A stretch of DNA of 64,000 nt from an uncultured Desulfovibrio sp. (GCA_913060505.1 CAJXRQ010000002.1:1-64000); one strand, 5' to 3'. Positions 35,486 to 44,991 are shown, counted from the stretch's first letter. Notes: generated by a model from the sequence alone, not told the origin. Numbers and translations are program-made.

Positions 35486-37033
35486 ATGCTGAATCAAGAC
35501 AAGGTCGTCATTCTGGATTTCGGGTCTCAGTTTACCCAGCTTATTGCGCGGCGCATCCGCGAAGCTGGTGTATACTCGGAAATTCATCCCTGTAATGTGG
35601 ACCCTGCCAAGGTCAAAGCCTTGAACCCGCAGGCTTTGATCCTCTCCGGCGGCCCTTCCAGCGTGCTGGAAGGCGGCTGTCCGGATCTGGCCCCGGAGTA
35701 TCTCGAATGGGGATTGCCCACACTGGGTATCTGCTACGGTATGCAGCTGCTTGCCCATAAGCTGGGCGGAAAGGTGGTTTCTTCCACGGACCGGGAATAT
35801 GGTCGGGCCGAGTTCGAGGCCATGAACGACAGTCCCCTGTTCGACGGCATCGAAAACAGTGACAAGTTGACTGTATGGATGTCCCACGGTGACAGGGTGC
35901 AGGCCATTCCTCCCGATTTCGAGATCATGGGCAAGACTGAATCCATCGAATTCGGTGCCATGGGGAACCGGGAACGCAAGATCTATGCGCTGCAATTCCA
36001 TCCGGAAGTTGCTCATACAGATCAGGGCGCCCAAATAATCAACAACTTCCTGTTCAAGGTGGCTGAGTTGAAGCCATCCTGGTCCATGTCTTCCTTTGTG
36101 GAAACCTGTATTGAAGACCTCAAGCGTCAGGTGGGCGACGACAAAGTTGTCCTGGGCCTTTCCGGCGGCATTGACTCTACCGTGGCCGCCGTGTTGTTGC
36201 ACAAGGCCATAGGCCGCAATTTGCACTGCATTTTTGTGGATAATGGCTTGCTGCGCATGGGCGAGCGCGAAGAAGTTATCGGCTTTTTGGCAGAGCACTT
36301 TGATCTCAATGTCAAGGTTGTGGATGCTGCTGATGAATTCCTTGGCAAGCTTAAAGGTGTCACCGACCCTGAAAAGAAACGCAAGATCATCGGCTATACG
36401 TTTATCGACGTGTTTGACCGTGAAGCCAAAAATATTCAGGGCGTCAAGTTTCTGGGGCAGGGTACCCTGTATCCGGATGTGATCGAATCCGAATCCTTCA
36501 AAGGCCCTTCGGCCGTGATCAAGAGCCACCACAACGTGGGCGGCCTGCCTGAAACCATGAACCTTGAACTGGTGGAGCCTCTCCGCGAATTGTTCAAGGA
36601 TGAGGTTCGTCGTGCGGCCTACGAATTGGGGCTGCCCGAACACATCATCTGGCGTCATCCCTTCCCGGGACCGGGGCTGTCCATACGTATTCTTGGAGAA
36701 ATCACCGAAGAGCGCCTCTCCATTCTGCGACTTGCCGATCGCATCGTTCAGAACGAACTTATTGCCTCGGACTGGTATCGTAAGGTATGGCAGGGATTCG
36801 CGGTTCTTCTTCCCTTGAAGACCGTCGGCGTCATGGGCGATGGCCGGACCTATGAAAATGTCATTGCATTGCGTATTGTGGACAGCATCGACGCCATGAC
36901 TGCGGATTGGACTCGTCTGCCTTCCGAAGTATTGGCGCGTATATCCAACCGCATTATCAATGAGGTGAAGGGTGTTAACCGTGTGGTTCTGGACATTTCC
37001 TCCAAGCCGCCGAGCACCATCGAGTGGGAATAA
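35486..37033 (+). CDS. guaA: GMP synthase (glutamine-hydrolysing)
   Basis: A 515-residue enzyme aminating XMP to GMP. The class I glutamine amidotransferase half has [16 protein letters not shown] (nucleophile Cys near 86) and [10 protein letters not shown] (catalytic His/Glu). The PP-loop ATP-binding half has [13 protein letters not shown], and the dimerisation C-terminus ends in KPPSTIEWE as usual. It makes the GMP route complete together with guaB. Confidence 0.97.
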   Translation: MLNQDKVVILDFGSQFTQLIARRIREAGVYSEIHPCNVDPAKVKALNPQALILSGGPSSVLEGGCPDLAPEYLEWGLPTLGICYGMQLLAHKLGGKVVSSTDREYGRAEFEAMNDSPLFDGIENSDKLTVWMSHGDRVQAIPPDFEIMGKTESIEFGAMGNRERKIYALQFHPEVAHTDQGAQIINNFLFKVAELKPSWSMSSFVETCIEDLKRQVGDDKVVLGLSGGIDSTVAAVLLHKAIGRNLHCIFVDNGLLRMGEREEVIGFLAEHFDLNVKVVDAADEFLGKLKGVTDPEKKRKIIGYTFIDVFDREAKNIQGVKFLGQGTLYPDVIESESFKGPSAVIKSHHNVGGLPETMNLELVEPLRELFKDEVRRAAYELGLPEHIIWRHPFPGPGLSIRILGEITEERLSILRLADRIVQNELIASDWYRKVWQGFAVLLPLKTVGVMGDGRTYENVIALRIVDSIDAMTADWTRLPSEVLARISNRIINEVKGVNRVVLDISSKPPSTIEWE

Positions 37034-37064
37034 GCGGCTTTTACTGATTGCATAAGGAATAGAT

Positions 37065-37403
37065 ATGTTTGGAATTGGCGGACCTGAACTACTGATCATC
37101 GTTGTTGTTGCCTTGATTGTCATTGGGCCGGCAAAGCTGCCGCAGATGATGCGCGGCCTTGGCAAGGGCATGGCGGAATTCAAGCGCATGAGCAACGATG
37201 TCAAAAGCACTCTTGATCAGGAAGTGCAGCAGGCCGAAGCGGATATTCGAAAGAAGGATGCCGAAAAGGCTCTGGCTGCCAAAAAAACCGCTGAAAAGGC
37301 AGCAAAGGAAAAGGAAGCTGTGGCTGAACCCAGCCCGGCATCCAAGGACGCTGCCGAAAAGACTGACGCTGAACCCGGCGATCAGCCCAAGGAGAGCGCA
37401 TGA
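37065..37403 (+). CDS. tatB: Twin-arginine translocase TatA/TatB-family protein
   Basis: A 112-residue protein with one N-terminal membrane helix and the hinge GPAKLP, then an amphipathic helix ([27 protein letters not shown]) and a charged Ala/Lys/Glu-rich tail. The MFGIGGPEL start is compatible with TatB more than TatA, but deltaproteobacterial TatA and TatB are hard to separate. It overlaps tatC by 4 nt (ATGA) and so is translated together with it. The protein recruits folded Tat substrates such as periplasmic hydrogenases and reductases. Confidence 0.88.
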   Translation: MFGIGGPELLIIVVVALIVIGPAKLPQMMRGLGKGMAEFKRMSNDVKSTLDQEVQQAEADIRKKDAEKALAAKKTAEKAAKEKEAVAEPSPASKDAAEKTDAEPGDQPKESA

Positions 37404-38713
37404 GCTCCGACAAGGACTTGACCCCCGGCTCCGAAGAGAAGGAGCCCCGGGAACAGGACGAGAATTCTATCGATTCTCCTGAGTCCGAACAGGGGCATTC
37501 CGCAGAAGAACATGACGGGGCCGGAGGCAACTCCGGCCCCGACTCCCTGGAAGACGAGAGCTCTACAGAGCGCCCGTCCGAGGAGAGTGACGTCGATTCA
37601 CAAGAACAAGCTTCCGCTGATTCAGAGGGTGAATCGGCTTCGGACGCTGAAGGCGAAGCTGACCCGGATGAGGACGACTATGATGAAGACGATGGGGCCA
37701 GCATGGGCCTGCTCGATCATCTGGGGGAACTTCGTCAACGTTTGGTCCGTGCCGTTCTGGCAACGGCTGTGGGGATGATCGCGTGTTACGGCTTTGCCGA
37801 AAAGCTGTTCGACATCCTTATGAAGCCCATGAAGGTCGTTTTGGAAAAACATGCGGCCAGCCAACTTCTCTTGCCAGAAGATTTTTTTATCAACCTGCAA
37901 CACTCGTTGACGCAGGCTCTCAAAACCACGGATTTCAAGTATTACGATCAGCTGGGCGTGTTTGTGGATGCACTCAAGGAATCTCTTGGTCCCTTGGCCA
38001 TGAGTGGGCATTTCCAATACACGTATCCTGCGGAAGCATTTTTTGCGCATATCAAGATATCCATTGTCGCGGGAATCTTCCTCATGAGCCCCGTGATATT
38101 CGCCCAGATCTGGGGATTTATCGCACCGGGATTGTATGCACATGAACGTCGTTGGGTTGTTCCCATGGCGATCGTTTCCGCTGTATTTTTCGTTGCTGGC
38201 GGGGTTTTTGGCTATTTCGTGGTATTCCCCTTCGGCTTTGACTTTTTTGCCAGTTTTGCTTCTTCGGAAATCGCATTTACTCCGAAACTCAACGAGTATT
38301 TGAGCTTCTGCCTCAAGTTGCTTTTCGCTTTTGGTGTAGTTTTCGAATTGCCGCTGTTTATCTTTTTCCTCGCCCGGCTTGGTGTGGTCACTTCCAAAGG
38401 ACTGCGGCAAAAACGCAAGTATGCAATTCTTGTTGCGTTTGTGACTGCTGCCATCCTGACACCTCCTGATCCCTTTACCCAGTGCCTTATGGCTGGTCCG
38501 CTGATCATTTTGTATGAGCTGGGTATCTGGGTAGCGTTCTTTTTCGGCAAAAAGAAGCCGATGAAGGAAGAAGAGGTTGAAGATAGGGCAGAGGAATCGG
38601 TTGCACCGGAAAGTGACGCTGAGTCTGTGAACGAAGATTCTCCAGAGGGTGAAGCGGAAGCTGCTGCGGCATTGGAAGATGTTGAGGCTCCTGACACCGA
38701 AAAAGAAAAATAA
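37400..38713 (+). CDS. tatC: Sec-independent translocase TatC with acidic extensions
   Basis: A 437-residue TatC, about 180 longer than usual. Residues 1-100 are a very acidic, Ser-rich, probably disordered cytoplasmic tail. The core begins at [14 protein letters not shown] (about 102-115), where the twin-arginine signal is recognised. Between the first helix and the conserved [13 protein letters not shown] (about 208-220) the first periplasmic loop is enlarged by roughly 60 residues (about 145-205). Six helices are present. The C-terminal tail (about 380-437) is again acidic. Substrate recognition residues look intact. The acidic tails could modulate substrate binding or TatA assembly; this is inference. 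Confidence 0.9.
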   Translation: MSSDKDLTPGSEEKEPREQDENSIDSPESEQGHSAEEHDGAGGNSGPDSLEDESSTERPSEESDVDSQEQASADSEGESASDAEGEADPDEDDYDEDDGASMGLLDHLGELRQRLVRAVLATAVGMIACYGFAEKLFDILMKPMKVVLEKHAASQLLLPEDFFINLQHSLTQALKTTDFKYYDQLGVFVDALKESLGPLAMSGHFQYTYPAEAFFAHIKISIVAGIFLMSPVIFAQIWGFIAPGLYAHERRWVVPMAIVSAVFFVAGGVFGYFVVFPFGFDFFASFASSEIAFTPKLNEYLSFCLKLLFAFGVVFELPLFIFFLARLGVVTSKGLRQKRKYAILVAFVTAAILTPPDPFTQCLMAGPLIILYELGIWVAFFFGKKKPMKEEEVEDRAEESVAPESDAESVNEDSPEGEAEAAAALEDVEAPDTEKEK

Positions 38714-38828
38714 CGACCATACTTACACGAGGCTGCTGCGGGATTTGAATATCCCGGTTGCGGTGATGCGTTGTAGTGTATTTTCTTTTCTGGATTTTTC
38801 TTATACTGTCCACCAAAAGGAGGATGCG

Positions 38829-39416
38829 GTGAATACTCGGGAAGCGTCCATTAAACGGACTACCAACGAGACTGATATCGCTTTGCGGCTCGTTCTTGAC
38901 GGGCAGGGCAAGGCGTCTATCAGCACCGGAGTCGGATTTGCCGATCACATGCTGGAGCTTATGTGTTTCTGGGGACGTTTCGATCTTGATTTGTCCTGCA
39001 AGGGCGATTTGGAGATCGATACCCATCACTCGTTGGAGGACATAGCCCTTTGTTTCGGGCAGGCCTTGGCTGAGGCGCTTGGAGACAAACAGGGAATTGC
39101 ACGCGTGGGATGGGCCAAAGTACCCATGGACGAAGCTTTGGTCGAAGTTGTGACAGACCTTTCCGGGCGTCCGTATTTGGTATATGAAGACGATCTGCTG
39201 CCTGCAGTCATCGCAGGAGACGAAAAAGACGTCTGGCGTGAATTTCTTAAATCCTTGGCGTACAAGGCGGGGATGAACCTGCACGTCAAATTTGAATACG
39301 GCCGTAACGGCCATCATCTTTTGGAGGCAGCGTTCAAAGCGCTCGGCATGGCCCTTGGGGCTGCCGTCCGGCGTGAACGCCAAGGTGTTTCCAGTACTAA
39401 AGGGAGTCTTGATTGA
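38829..39416 (+). CDS. hisB: Imidazoleglycerol-phosphate dehydratase
   Basis: A 195-residue monofunctional IGPD for histidine synthesis, with the two manganese-binding histidine-rich motifs [10 protein letters not shown] (about 61-70) and [13 protein letters not shown] (about 161-173) and [11 protein letters not shown]. The GTG start at 38829 has a strong AAAGGAGG 5 nt upstream; the frame further upstream runs into tatC and is not coding. Its stop overlaps the start of the lipoprotein gene (TGATG). Confidence 0.95.
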   Translation: MNTREASIKRTTNETDIALRLVLDGQGKASISTGVGFADHMLELMCFWGRFDLDLSCKGDLEIDTHHSLEDIALCFGQALAEALGDKQGIARVGWAKVPMDEALVEVVTDLSGRPYLVYEDDLLPAVIAGDEKDVWREFLKSLAYKAGMNLHVKFEYGRNGHHLLEAAFKALGMALGAAVRRERQGVSSTKGSLD

Positions 39417-40069
39417 TGAAACGACTCACAGCTCGTGCATGTGTTCTGGTGCTTGGTCTTTCTCTGTTGGTTTTGGCCGGTTGTGGAAAGCCAAGGCCTT
39501 CGGCCACGGCTCCTCGGCCGCAAGGAAAACTTGTTATTGCGGCGTTTACCAGCCCGACTTCTTCCATGGACCTGCTTGCCGGGTACTTGCCGGAAGAAGA
39601 CAAACCTGTTTCTCCTGAGGTTTTGAGCAAACTAGATGCCGTCATTCAGAACACTTTGAATGAACACGGTGTCATGGATTATACGCCTGCTGCCGTGACC
39701 AGACAGTGCCAGGATGTGGTTGTATTCAAGGAAGCCGGCATACCGCGTATGTCTGCCCTCAATTATTGGGTCAATGTTGGCAAGTGCATGACCGCCGATT
39801 ATATTCTGGTTCCGCAGGTTTTGGCGTGGCATGAGCGTGAAGGCGGGGAAATGGGAGTGAAGAACGCTGCCGCTGTCTCTATTGATCTTTTTCTCATAAA
39901 CGTGAAAGAGCGTACCATGCTGCGCGGACATTTTTCCGAGACTCAGGAATCCTTGAGCCAGAATCTTTTTGCTGCCGGGAAGTTCTTTAACCGTGGCGGC
40001 AAGTGGGTGAGCGCTCTCCAGTTGGCTCAGGAAGGAATAGACGAAAAACTTATGGAAATCGGATTATGA
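39416..40069 (+). CDS. Uncharacterised lipoprotein
   Basis: A 217-residue predicted lipoprotein with a clear signal peptide and lipobox LVLAGC (Cys near 23). The mature part has a beta-rich pattern (LVIAAFTSPTSSMDLL, ADYILVPQVLAWHEREGGEMGVKNAAAVSIDLFLINVKERTMLRGHFSETQESLSQNL), a TolB-like N-domain or CsgG-like arrangement of a small outer-membrane accessory protein; the family is not certain. It overlaps hisB translationally, which is probably incidental. A strong terminator follows. Confidence 0.7.
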   Translation: MKRLTARACVLVLGLSLLVLAGCGKPRPSATAPRPQGKLVIAAFTSPTSSMDLLAGYLPEEDKPVSPEVLSKLDAVIQNTLNEHGVMDYTPAAVTRQCQDVVVFKEAGIPRMSALNYWVNVGKCMTADYILVPQVLAWHEREGGEMGVKNAAAVSIDLFLINVKERTMLRGHFSETQESLSQNLFAAGKFFNRGGKWVSALQLAQEGIDEKLMEIGL

Positions 40070-40111
40070 TTTTGAGGGCTTAGAATAAAACGCTTTAAAT
40101 ACTTGGATTGC

Positions 40112-40151
40112 AAGGGGACGGCTGTTTGTTTCAGCCGTCCCTTTTATTTTT
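40112..40151 (+). terminator. Rho-independent terminator after the lipoprotein gene
   Basis: Perfect 10-bp stem GGGACGGCTG (40115-40124) with CAGCCGTCCC (40132-40141), loop of 7 nt, then TTTTATTTTT. Confidence 0.9.
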
Positions 40152-40256
40152 GCAGGATGTGATTTTACTCGGAGGCGCAGAATGGCCATTGGGTGTTACG
40201 GTTAATGGAAAGGGCAGCTCGAAGGTTGCCCTTGTTGGCTGTGCATTGGGCTGAGA

Positions 40257-40784
40257 TTATTTTTCTTTTTTCCAGCGTTCGATGCACTCTTTGATTACTT
40301 CATGGGCTTTGACTACGTCGCCGAATCCGAGCACTTTGGTTGTGCCCGGTTTTTTAAGATCTTTGTAGTGGGAGAAATGGTGTGCGATTTGTTTTTGCCA
40401 TTGCTCGCCTAGGTCTGCAAGGGATTGAATACGGTTGCCGGTATTGCGGTCGTCAGCTGGGACACAAATGATTTTGTGGTCCATTTCAGCATCGTCTTCG
40501 AATTCCAGAACGCCGAGGACAACAGCTTCGGCGACCACGCCGGTGGGCATTGGTTCGTCAGTTACGAAAAGTACATCCAGTTCATCGCCGTCGTCATCAA
40601 GAGTCGCGGGGATAAAGCCATAGTTGACGGGTTTGGCAAAGATCGCCAGTTCCACTCTATCCAGTACCATGAGTTTACGTTTGCGGTCGAATTCGACCTT
40701 ATGGGAAGAACCCATGGGAATCTCAATAACCACGTTGATCATCTCACCCTCAGCATAAGGCGTTAAAATTGAATTGTAGTCCAT
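40257..40784 (-). CDS. ppa: Inorganic pyrophosphatase (family I)
   Basis: A 175-residue soluble PPase that hydrolyses pyrophosphate and pulls biosynthetic reactions. The signature acidic segment DDDGDELDVLFVTDEP (about 67-82) and GSSHKVEFDRKRKLMVLDR match the family. In sulfate reducers it also consumes the PPi formed by ATP sulfurylase when sulfate is activated, so it supports respiration. The start at 40784 has AAAGGAG; the frame extends upstream to 40919 but is non-coding there. A weak 7-bp hairpin (40210-40233) lies after the stop. Confidence 0.95.
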   Translation of the reverse strand: MDYNSILTPYAEGEMINVVIEIPMGSSHKVEFDRKRKLMVLDRVELAIFAKPVNYGFIPATLDDDGDELDVLFVTDEPMPTGVVAEAVVLGVLEFEDDAEMDHKIICVPADDRNTGNRIQSLADLGEQWQKQIAHHFSHYKDLKKPGTTKVLGFGDVVKAHEVIKECIERWKKEK

Positions 40785-41308
40785 TTCTTCTCCTTTGATG
40801 TCTTGGTTAGGTGTGTACGAATTTATTATCGCAACCTTAATGACATTGCTTGAAAATGAAAAACAAAATTCAGTTTTTATTGTGGCGGGAATCAGACAAT
40901 TCTGCGTTCGTGGTAGCACGAAGGGGCGTTAAGTTGGACAAGGGCATTTCAGAGAGATGAGATATCCGGTTCCGGCATGCTCCTCAATTGATTTCTTTTT
41001 CCATTCGGGATAAGGCTTCGCCTAGAGATTGATCGATGCGGATTTAGCTCGGATTCATGCGTAAAAATCGCTGGTTCAGGCTTACGGTAAGACCTGCAAC
41101 AATAATAAATTTCAGGCACAAAGAACGCCAGTCTGCATAGGCAAGCTGCTGCGGATATTTTTTGATTTTTTTTGGGAGCCAGAATGGGCTTCGACCTTGT
41201 GTGAAAATCGTACCTGCGTGTGCCCCCTGAAGCAGAAAAGGGGAGAATGATACATATCTTTTTTAATGTGTTCAATAATTCCAATGGATTGAAGCGAGGG
41301 CTCAAGTT
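40785..41308. other. 524-bp divergent intergenic region between ppa and hisA
   Basis: Holds AT-rich stretches on both sides suited to promoters but no clear paired -35/-10 boxes. I see no RNA gene signature, repeat array or protein-like frame. A TTGCGATAATAAAT-like stretch near 40825-40845 on the minus strand may contain a -10 box for ppa. Unusually long for this gene-dense window, so a small RNA cannot be excluded. Confidence 0.4.
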
Positions 41309-42040
41309 GTGATTCTTTTCCCGGCTGTAGATATCAAAGGCGGGCAGTGTGTACGCCTGACCCAAGGCAAGGAAGACCAGGTAACTGTCTTTTCTTCCGA
41401 CCCTGTGGCACAGGCCCGGCATTGGGCCGGACTTGGCTGCAAGTATCTTCATGTGGTTGATCTTGACGGCGCTTTTTCCGGCAAGCCCAAGAATTATGAG
41501 CTGATAAAAGATATTTGTGCGGCCATAGACATTCCTGTGCAGTTGGGTGGCGGTATTCGCGATCTTGAAACCGCCAAGGCATACGTCGATGCCGGTGTCA
41601 CCCGTTTGATTATCGGCACCATGGCACTTGAAGATCCAGACTTGTTTTCCGAATTGTGCAAAGCTCTTCCCGGGCAGGTCGGTGTATCTCTCGATGCCGT
41701 AGACGGCGCTCTCAAAAGCAAAGGCTGGGTCGAGGATGCCGGTTTGCGTATCGAAGATGTGTTGCCCCGGCTGGAAAAAGATGGCGTAGCTTTTCTTGTG
41801 TATACGGATATCGCCCGGGATGGAATGCAGACCGGCGTGAATCTGGACGCGCTGGAGCGTTTGTGTTCCATGACATCCATTCCGGTTGTAGCAGCAGGTG
41901 GCGTTCATACCATTGCGGACATTATGAACCTGCACCCGCTTTGCCGCAAAGGGCTTGAAGGAGCGATCTCCGGTCGTGCCATTTATGTGGGCACTCTTGA
42001 CGTGCGCGAAGCCAATGACTGGATTGAGAGCAAAAGCTGA
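41309..42040 (+). CDS. hisA: ProFAR isomerase
   Basis: A 243-residue TIM-barrel enzyme for the Amadori rearrangement in histidine synthesis (ProFAR to PRFAR). Typical elements are [19 protein letters not shown] with the catalytic Asp, [27 protein letters not shown] and [13 protein letters not shown] with the second Asp. GTG start at 41309. hisB is 2 kb upstream, so the his genes are scattered in this genome. Confidence 0.96.
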   Translation: MILFPAVDIKGGQCVRLTQGKEDQVTVFSSDPVAQARHWAGLGCKYLHVVDLDGAFSGKPKNYELIKDICAAIDIPVQLGGGIRDLETAKAYVDAGVTRLIIGTMALEDPDLFSELCKALPGQVGVSLDAVDGALKSKGWVEDAGLRIEDVLPRLEKDGVAFLVYTDIARDGMQTGVNLDALERLCSMTSIPVVAAGGVHTIADIMNLHPLCRKGLEGAISGRAIYVGTLDVREANDWIESKS

Positions 42041-42062
42041 CGAATAGTTAGCGTAGAACAAT

Positions 42063-42100
42063 AAAAAAAGCCCTGCACCAATTTGGTGCAGGGCTTTTTT
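42063..42100. terminator. Bidirectional terminator between hisA and the glycosyltransferase gene
   Basis: 12-bp perfect stem AGCCCTGCACCA (42069-42080) with TGGTGCAGGGCT (42084-42095), 3-nt loop, flanked by A-run on the left and T-run on the right, so it serves both convergent genes. Confidence 0.9.
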
Positions 42101-42118
42101 GTTTTTGTCTGTAGACCG

Positions 42119-42874
42119 TTAACGGCCCCAATCACCTTTTTCTTCAATGCGGATGTATTTCTGAAAGGTATAATAAAAGCCGGCGAGAGCATTGCATAGC
42201 CCTGCCAGCCCATCCAGAAATCCAAGTTTGAGCAAATAGAGCTTGAAGAAGCGAATTTTCGCATGAATCAGCGCACGCACAAAGCCGCCCTTGCGGCCTT
42301 TGGCTCGCAAAGCCTTTGCCCCTTCCTCGGCATAATAGTTAATCTTTTCCATGTGCTCGAAAAAAGAGTTGTATGGATAGTGAAGGATATCTCCCGTGAG
42401 CTTATGGGTGGAGCCTGTTGGTTCGAAATGATAGTGGGCTCCACTGGCCGTAACTTTCATCCGTCCATTTCGGAAAACTCGAAGCAGGTGGTCGGGATAC
42501 CATCCGGAATGTTTCATGAAACGGTTGAAATAATAGGAGCTGCGTGGTGTGTAGTAGCCGGCTACATCTTCATCTTTTTGAATGGCCGTCTGAATATTCT
42601 TTTTAAGCTCGTCTGTGAGCATCTCATCCTGATCCAGACTTATGATCCAATCCGAGTCTATTTTTCCCAAGGCGAATTCGAATTGTTTTACCGGTCCGGG
42701 CCACGGGCGGACAACCACTTCCGCACCGCACTGTTCGGCAATGGAAACCGTCTTGTCGGAACTTTCGGAATCCACGACCATAAGCCTGTCGCAAAAATCG
42801 AGTGACTCAAGGCATTCCCTGAGCCAGCGTTCCCCGTTGTATGTCAGTACCAGTCCGGTAACGGTCATACTCAT
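42119..42874 (-). CDS. Family 2 glycosyltransferase (WaaE/KdtX-like)
   Basis: A 251-residue GT-A enzyme. The donor site LVLTYNGERWLRECLESL and the DQDEML (DxD-like, about 85-90) motif are present, and the QYIR-like membrane-proximal end is close to LPS core WaaE proteins of about 250 residues. It should transfer a sugar in LPS core or related glycan synthesis at the inner membrane. The start at 42874 is chosen because GAGGAGG lies 5 nt upstream. Confidence 0.8.
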   Translation of the reverse strand: MSMTVTGLVLTYNGERWLRECLESLDFCDRLMVVDSESSDKTVSIAEQCGAEVVVRPWPGPVKQFEFALGKIDSDWIISLDQDEMLTDELKKNIQTAIQKDEDVAGYYTPRSSYYFNRFMKHSGWYPDHLLRVFRNGRMKVTASGAHYHFEPTGSTHKLTGDILHYPYNSFFEHMEKINYYAEEGAKALRAKGRKGGFVRALIHAKIRFFKLYLLKLGFLDGLAGLCNALAGFYYTFQKYIRIEEKGDWGR

Positions 42875-42982
42875 GTCTTCCTCCTCAAACAGTTTGCGCG
42901 CACAGTACAGATTTCCGCCCAAGTGGTCCAATATTCATTTGCACGATTGCTGTGGAGCGTCTGTTCATGTTAACTTAGGGTA

Positions 42983-43654
42983 ATGAAATCTATTGTCCGT
43001 CCTGTTATGTTTTTTTTGCTTATTCATGTTTTTTTGCTACCCGTGCAAGCATTGGCGGAGGGGCGGCTTGTATTCGGATGGCCGGAACGTTCCTATTTTG
43101 GCGGGAAGGCGCAGAAGCTGCTTCGGCAGGCATATGGGAAAATTGGATACAGCGTAGAATTTAAGAGAGTTCCGATGTTGCGTTCGCTGGACGAGGTTAA
43201 TAGCGGGCATTTTGACGGTGAAGTCTGCCGCCTGCGCGGCCTTTCTTCGCAGTACCCAAATCTTATTCTGGTTCGTGTCCCTTTATGTATTGTTCATGTC
43301 GTTGCTGTGTCACGCACCGAACATTTGTTGAAGGGCTGGGATGATTTTGCTGGACTTGCTGTGGCATATCGGCCTGGAATCGTTGGAGTGCGCCACCTTT
43401 TGCCCACGAACGTGCGAATCATGGGAGGGCTTAATACGAAGCATGCCTTGGATCTTGTCGTAGAAAATCGGGTGGATGTGGCCCTTTTGCTGCAGGCCAA
43501 CATTAAATCATGGCTGAACACTCCACAGTACGCGAAGCTTTGTGTGCAAGAGCTTCCGTTCGGCAGGATGCCTTTGTACCATTATCTTCATGAGCGACAC
43601 GCGACGCTGGTTCCAAAAGTAGAAGTGGTATTGAGGGGGTTAGTCGATCACTAG
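42983..43654 (+). CDS. Periplasmic solute-binding-like protein (SBP_bac_3 fold)
   Basis: A 223-residue protein with a signal peptide (about 25 residues, ending VQALA) and then a partial family-3 binding-protein pattern: LVFGWPERSYFGGKAQKLLRQAYGKIGYSVEFKRVP, FDGEVCRLRGLSSQYPNLILVRVPL and VVENRVDVALLL. It resembles the stand-alone periplasmic sensor/binding proteins without cognate permease. No transporter partner is adjacent other than the YeeE/YedE genes 75 nt downstream on the same strand, for which it could be a binding component (inference). Confidence 0.65.
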   Translation: MKSIVRPVMFFLLIHVFLLPVQALAEGRLVFGWPERSYFGGKAQKLLRQAYGKIGYSVEFKRVPMLRSLDEVNSGHFDGEVCRLRGLSSQYPNLILVRVPLCIVHVVAVSRTEHLLKGWDDFAGLAVAYRPGIVGVRHLLPTNVRIMGGLNTKHALDLVVENRVDVALLLQANIKSWLNTPQYAKLCVQELPFGRMPLYHYLHERHATLVPKVEVVLRGLVDH

Positions 43655-43728
43655 ATTTAACTTGTGGTTTTCTTCAGGACTTTTCTTTGATATGATAATA
43701 GTTATTCTTTTCAAAAAAAGGAGGACAT

Positions 43729-44241
43729 ATGAATAGTAATGGCAAGTCATGGAGCCCGTATGTTGCCGGGGCATTGAGCGGACTTTTGAGTATCGCTTCG
43801 GTTCTGGTCGCAGGGAAGTATCTTGGTGCCTCCACAACTTTTGCCCGAGTGATGGGCATGATAGAGCGGAGCATTTCCACAACTCTTGTGGACACTCCCT
43901 ATTACCTGAAATACACGCTGGCCGTTGATTGGCAGTTTATGTTCGTATTCGGAATCGTGCTGGGAGCCTTTCTTTCATCTCGACTGGATGGATCGTTCCG
44001 TGTGCAACTGGTGCCGGATATGTGGGAACGCAACTTCGGTTCGGGAGGAATCTTCCGTGTCGTTGTTGCTTTTGTTGGCGGCATGATAGCTGTGTACGGG
44101 GCACGGTTCGCCGGGGGGTGTCCGAGTGGGCACGGTCTTTCCGGTTTAACACAGCTTTCGATCAGTGGTTTTATTGCTGCGGCTTGTTTCTTTGCAGGCG
44201 GCATGATTTCCGCCAATATTTTGTACGGGAGGAGACGATAA
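43729..44241 (+). CDS. YeeE/YedE-family transporter, first half-size subunit
   Basis: A 170-residue membrane protein with about four to five hydrophobic segments and the conserved cysteine motif GARFAGGCPSGHGLSG (about 123-138). Members of this family (TsuA/YeeE, PmpA/PmpB) move thiosulfate or other sulfur compounds through a path lined by such cysteines. The full-length TsuA fold is here split over two overlapping genes. The ATG has AAAGGAGG. The stop TAA overlaps the next ATG by one base. Confidence 0.85.
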   Translation: MNSNGKSWSPYVAGALSGLLSIASVLVAGKYLGASTTFARVMGMIERSISTTLVDTPYYLKYTLAVDWQFMFVFGIVLGAFLSSRLDGSFRVQLVPDMWERNFGSGGIFRVVVAFVGGMIAVYGARFAGGCPSGHGLSGLTQLSISGFIAAACFFAGGMISANILYGRRR

Positions 44242-44765
44242 TGAAATTGCTGCTGGGATTGATTACCGGAATCGTCTTTGGCTTTTTGCTCCAGAAGGCT
44301 CGTGTCCTGCGCTATGACAAGCAGATAGGGGCGTTGCGCCTCAAGGATATGACTATCGTCAAGTTCATGTTGTCGCACATCATGGTAGCCATGGTGGGGA
44401 TATACCTGTTGCAAGGCTTCGGGATGGTAAATCTTTCGCCCAAGGCTACGGTACTGGGAGCCAATATCCTTGGCGGCCTGATTTTCGGCCTGGGATGGGG
44501 ATTGGTCGGTTACTGCCCCGGAACGGCGGCCGGAGCGTTGGGTGAGGGGCGTATTGATGCCATATTTGCCATGCTTGGCATGTTGGTGGGAGCTTCCCTG
44601 TTTGCCCATACCTATCCTTGGCTCAAGGCCACCGTGTATACATGGGGAGCTTTTGGAAAGATCACGCTTCCTCCATTGCTGGGCATTAACCAGTGGTTGA
44701 TCATTGCCGTGCTCTTGGTTGTCTATGCCATGTTCCTGCGTTTTTTGGAGCGTAAGCAATTGTAA
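44241..44765 (+). CDS. YeeE/YedE-family transporter, second half-size subunit
   Basis: A 174-residue membrane protein with five to six hydrophobic segments and the second cysteine motif GLVGYCPGTAAGALGEG (about 88-104). With the previous gene it should form one two-chain transporter for a sulfur compound, useful to a sulfate reducer. It starts at 44241, overlapping the preceding stop; an in-frame extension upstream to 43929 lies in the other gene and is not used. Confidence 0.85.
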   Translation: MKLLLGLITGIVFGFLLQKARVLRYDKQIGALRLKDMTIVKFMLSHIMVAMVGIYLLQGFGMVNLSPKATVLGANILGGLIFGLGWGLVGYCPGTAAGALGEGRIDAIFAMLGMLVGASLFAHTYPWLKATVYTWGAFGKITLPPLLGINQWLIIAVLLVVYAMFLRFLERKQL

Positions 44766-44792
44766 ACCGGTTCTGAGCCCTACTGAGTTCAA

Positions 44793-44832
44793 GACCCTGC
44801 GCGTCTATCGATGTGCAGGGTTTCTTTGTGTC
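44793..44832 (+). terminator. Terminator after the YeeE/YedE genes
   Basis: ACCCTGC (44794-44800) with GCAGGGT (44815-44821), 14-nt loop, then TTCTTTGTG. Confidence 0.6.
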
Positions 44833-44837
44833 TTCTT

Positions 44838-44867
44838 TTGCGTTTTTTACGCGATTCGAAGGATAAT
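44838..44867 (+). promoter_or_regulatory. Sigma-70-type promoter for the nhaC-like gene
   Basis: TTGCGT (44838-44843), 18 nt, GATAAT (44862-44867). The start would be near 44874, at the first base of the long leader stem. Confidence 0.45.
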
Positions 44868-44872
44868 TTAAT

Positions 44873-44991
44873 GTAACGCGTAGCCTGAAAGAAAAGAGCA
44901 GAGTTATGCGCATAAAATCCGGTTTTGCTGGACCTTGTTTGCGAAACGCGTTACGTCCACAGCCATCCAAAAACTCACAAAGGGGAATCTC
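44873..44991 (+). promoter_or_regulatory. Structured leader of the NhaC-type antiporter gene
   Basis: A 9-bp perfect stem GTAACGCGT (44873-44881) with ACGCGTTAC (44946-44954) encloses 64 nt. Inside are the self-complementary TTATGCGCATAA (44904-44915) and a small hairpin TCCGG/CTGGA (about 44919-44933). After the stem come 27 nt and the ribosome site AAAGGGGA. The arrangement, with a closing stem at the predicted transcript 5' end and internal elements before the ribosome site, is riboswitch-like. I do not match it to a known class. Confidence 0.45.

Noticed and set aside
40949-42061. 370-codon open frame antisense to hisA, extending into the ppa-hisA gap
   Set aside because: The part over hisA is a shadow, and the remainder in the gap shows no protein-like pattern.
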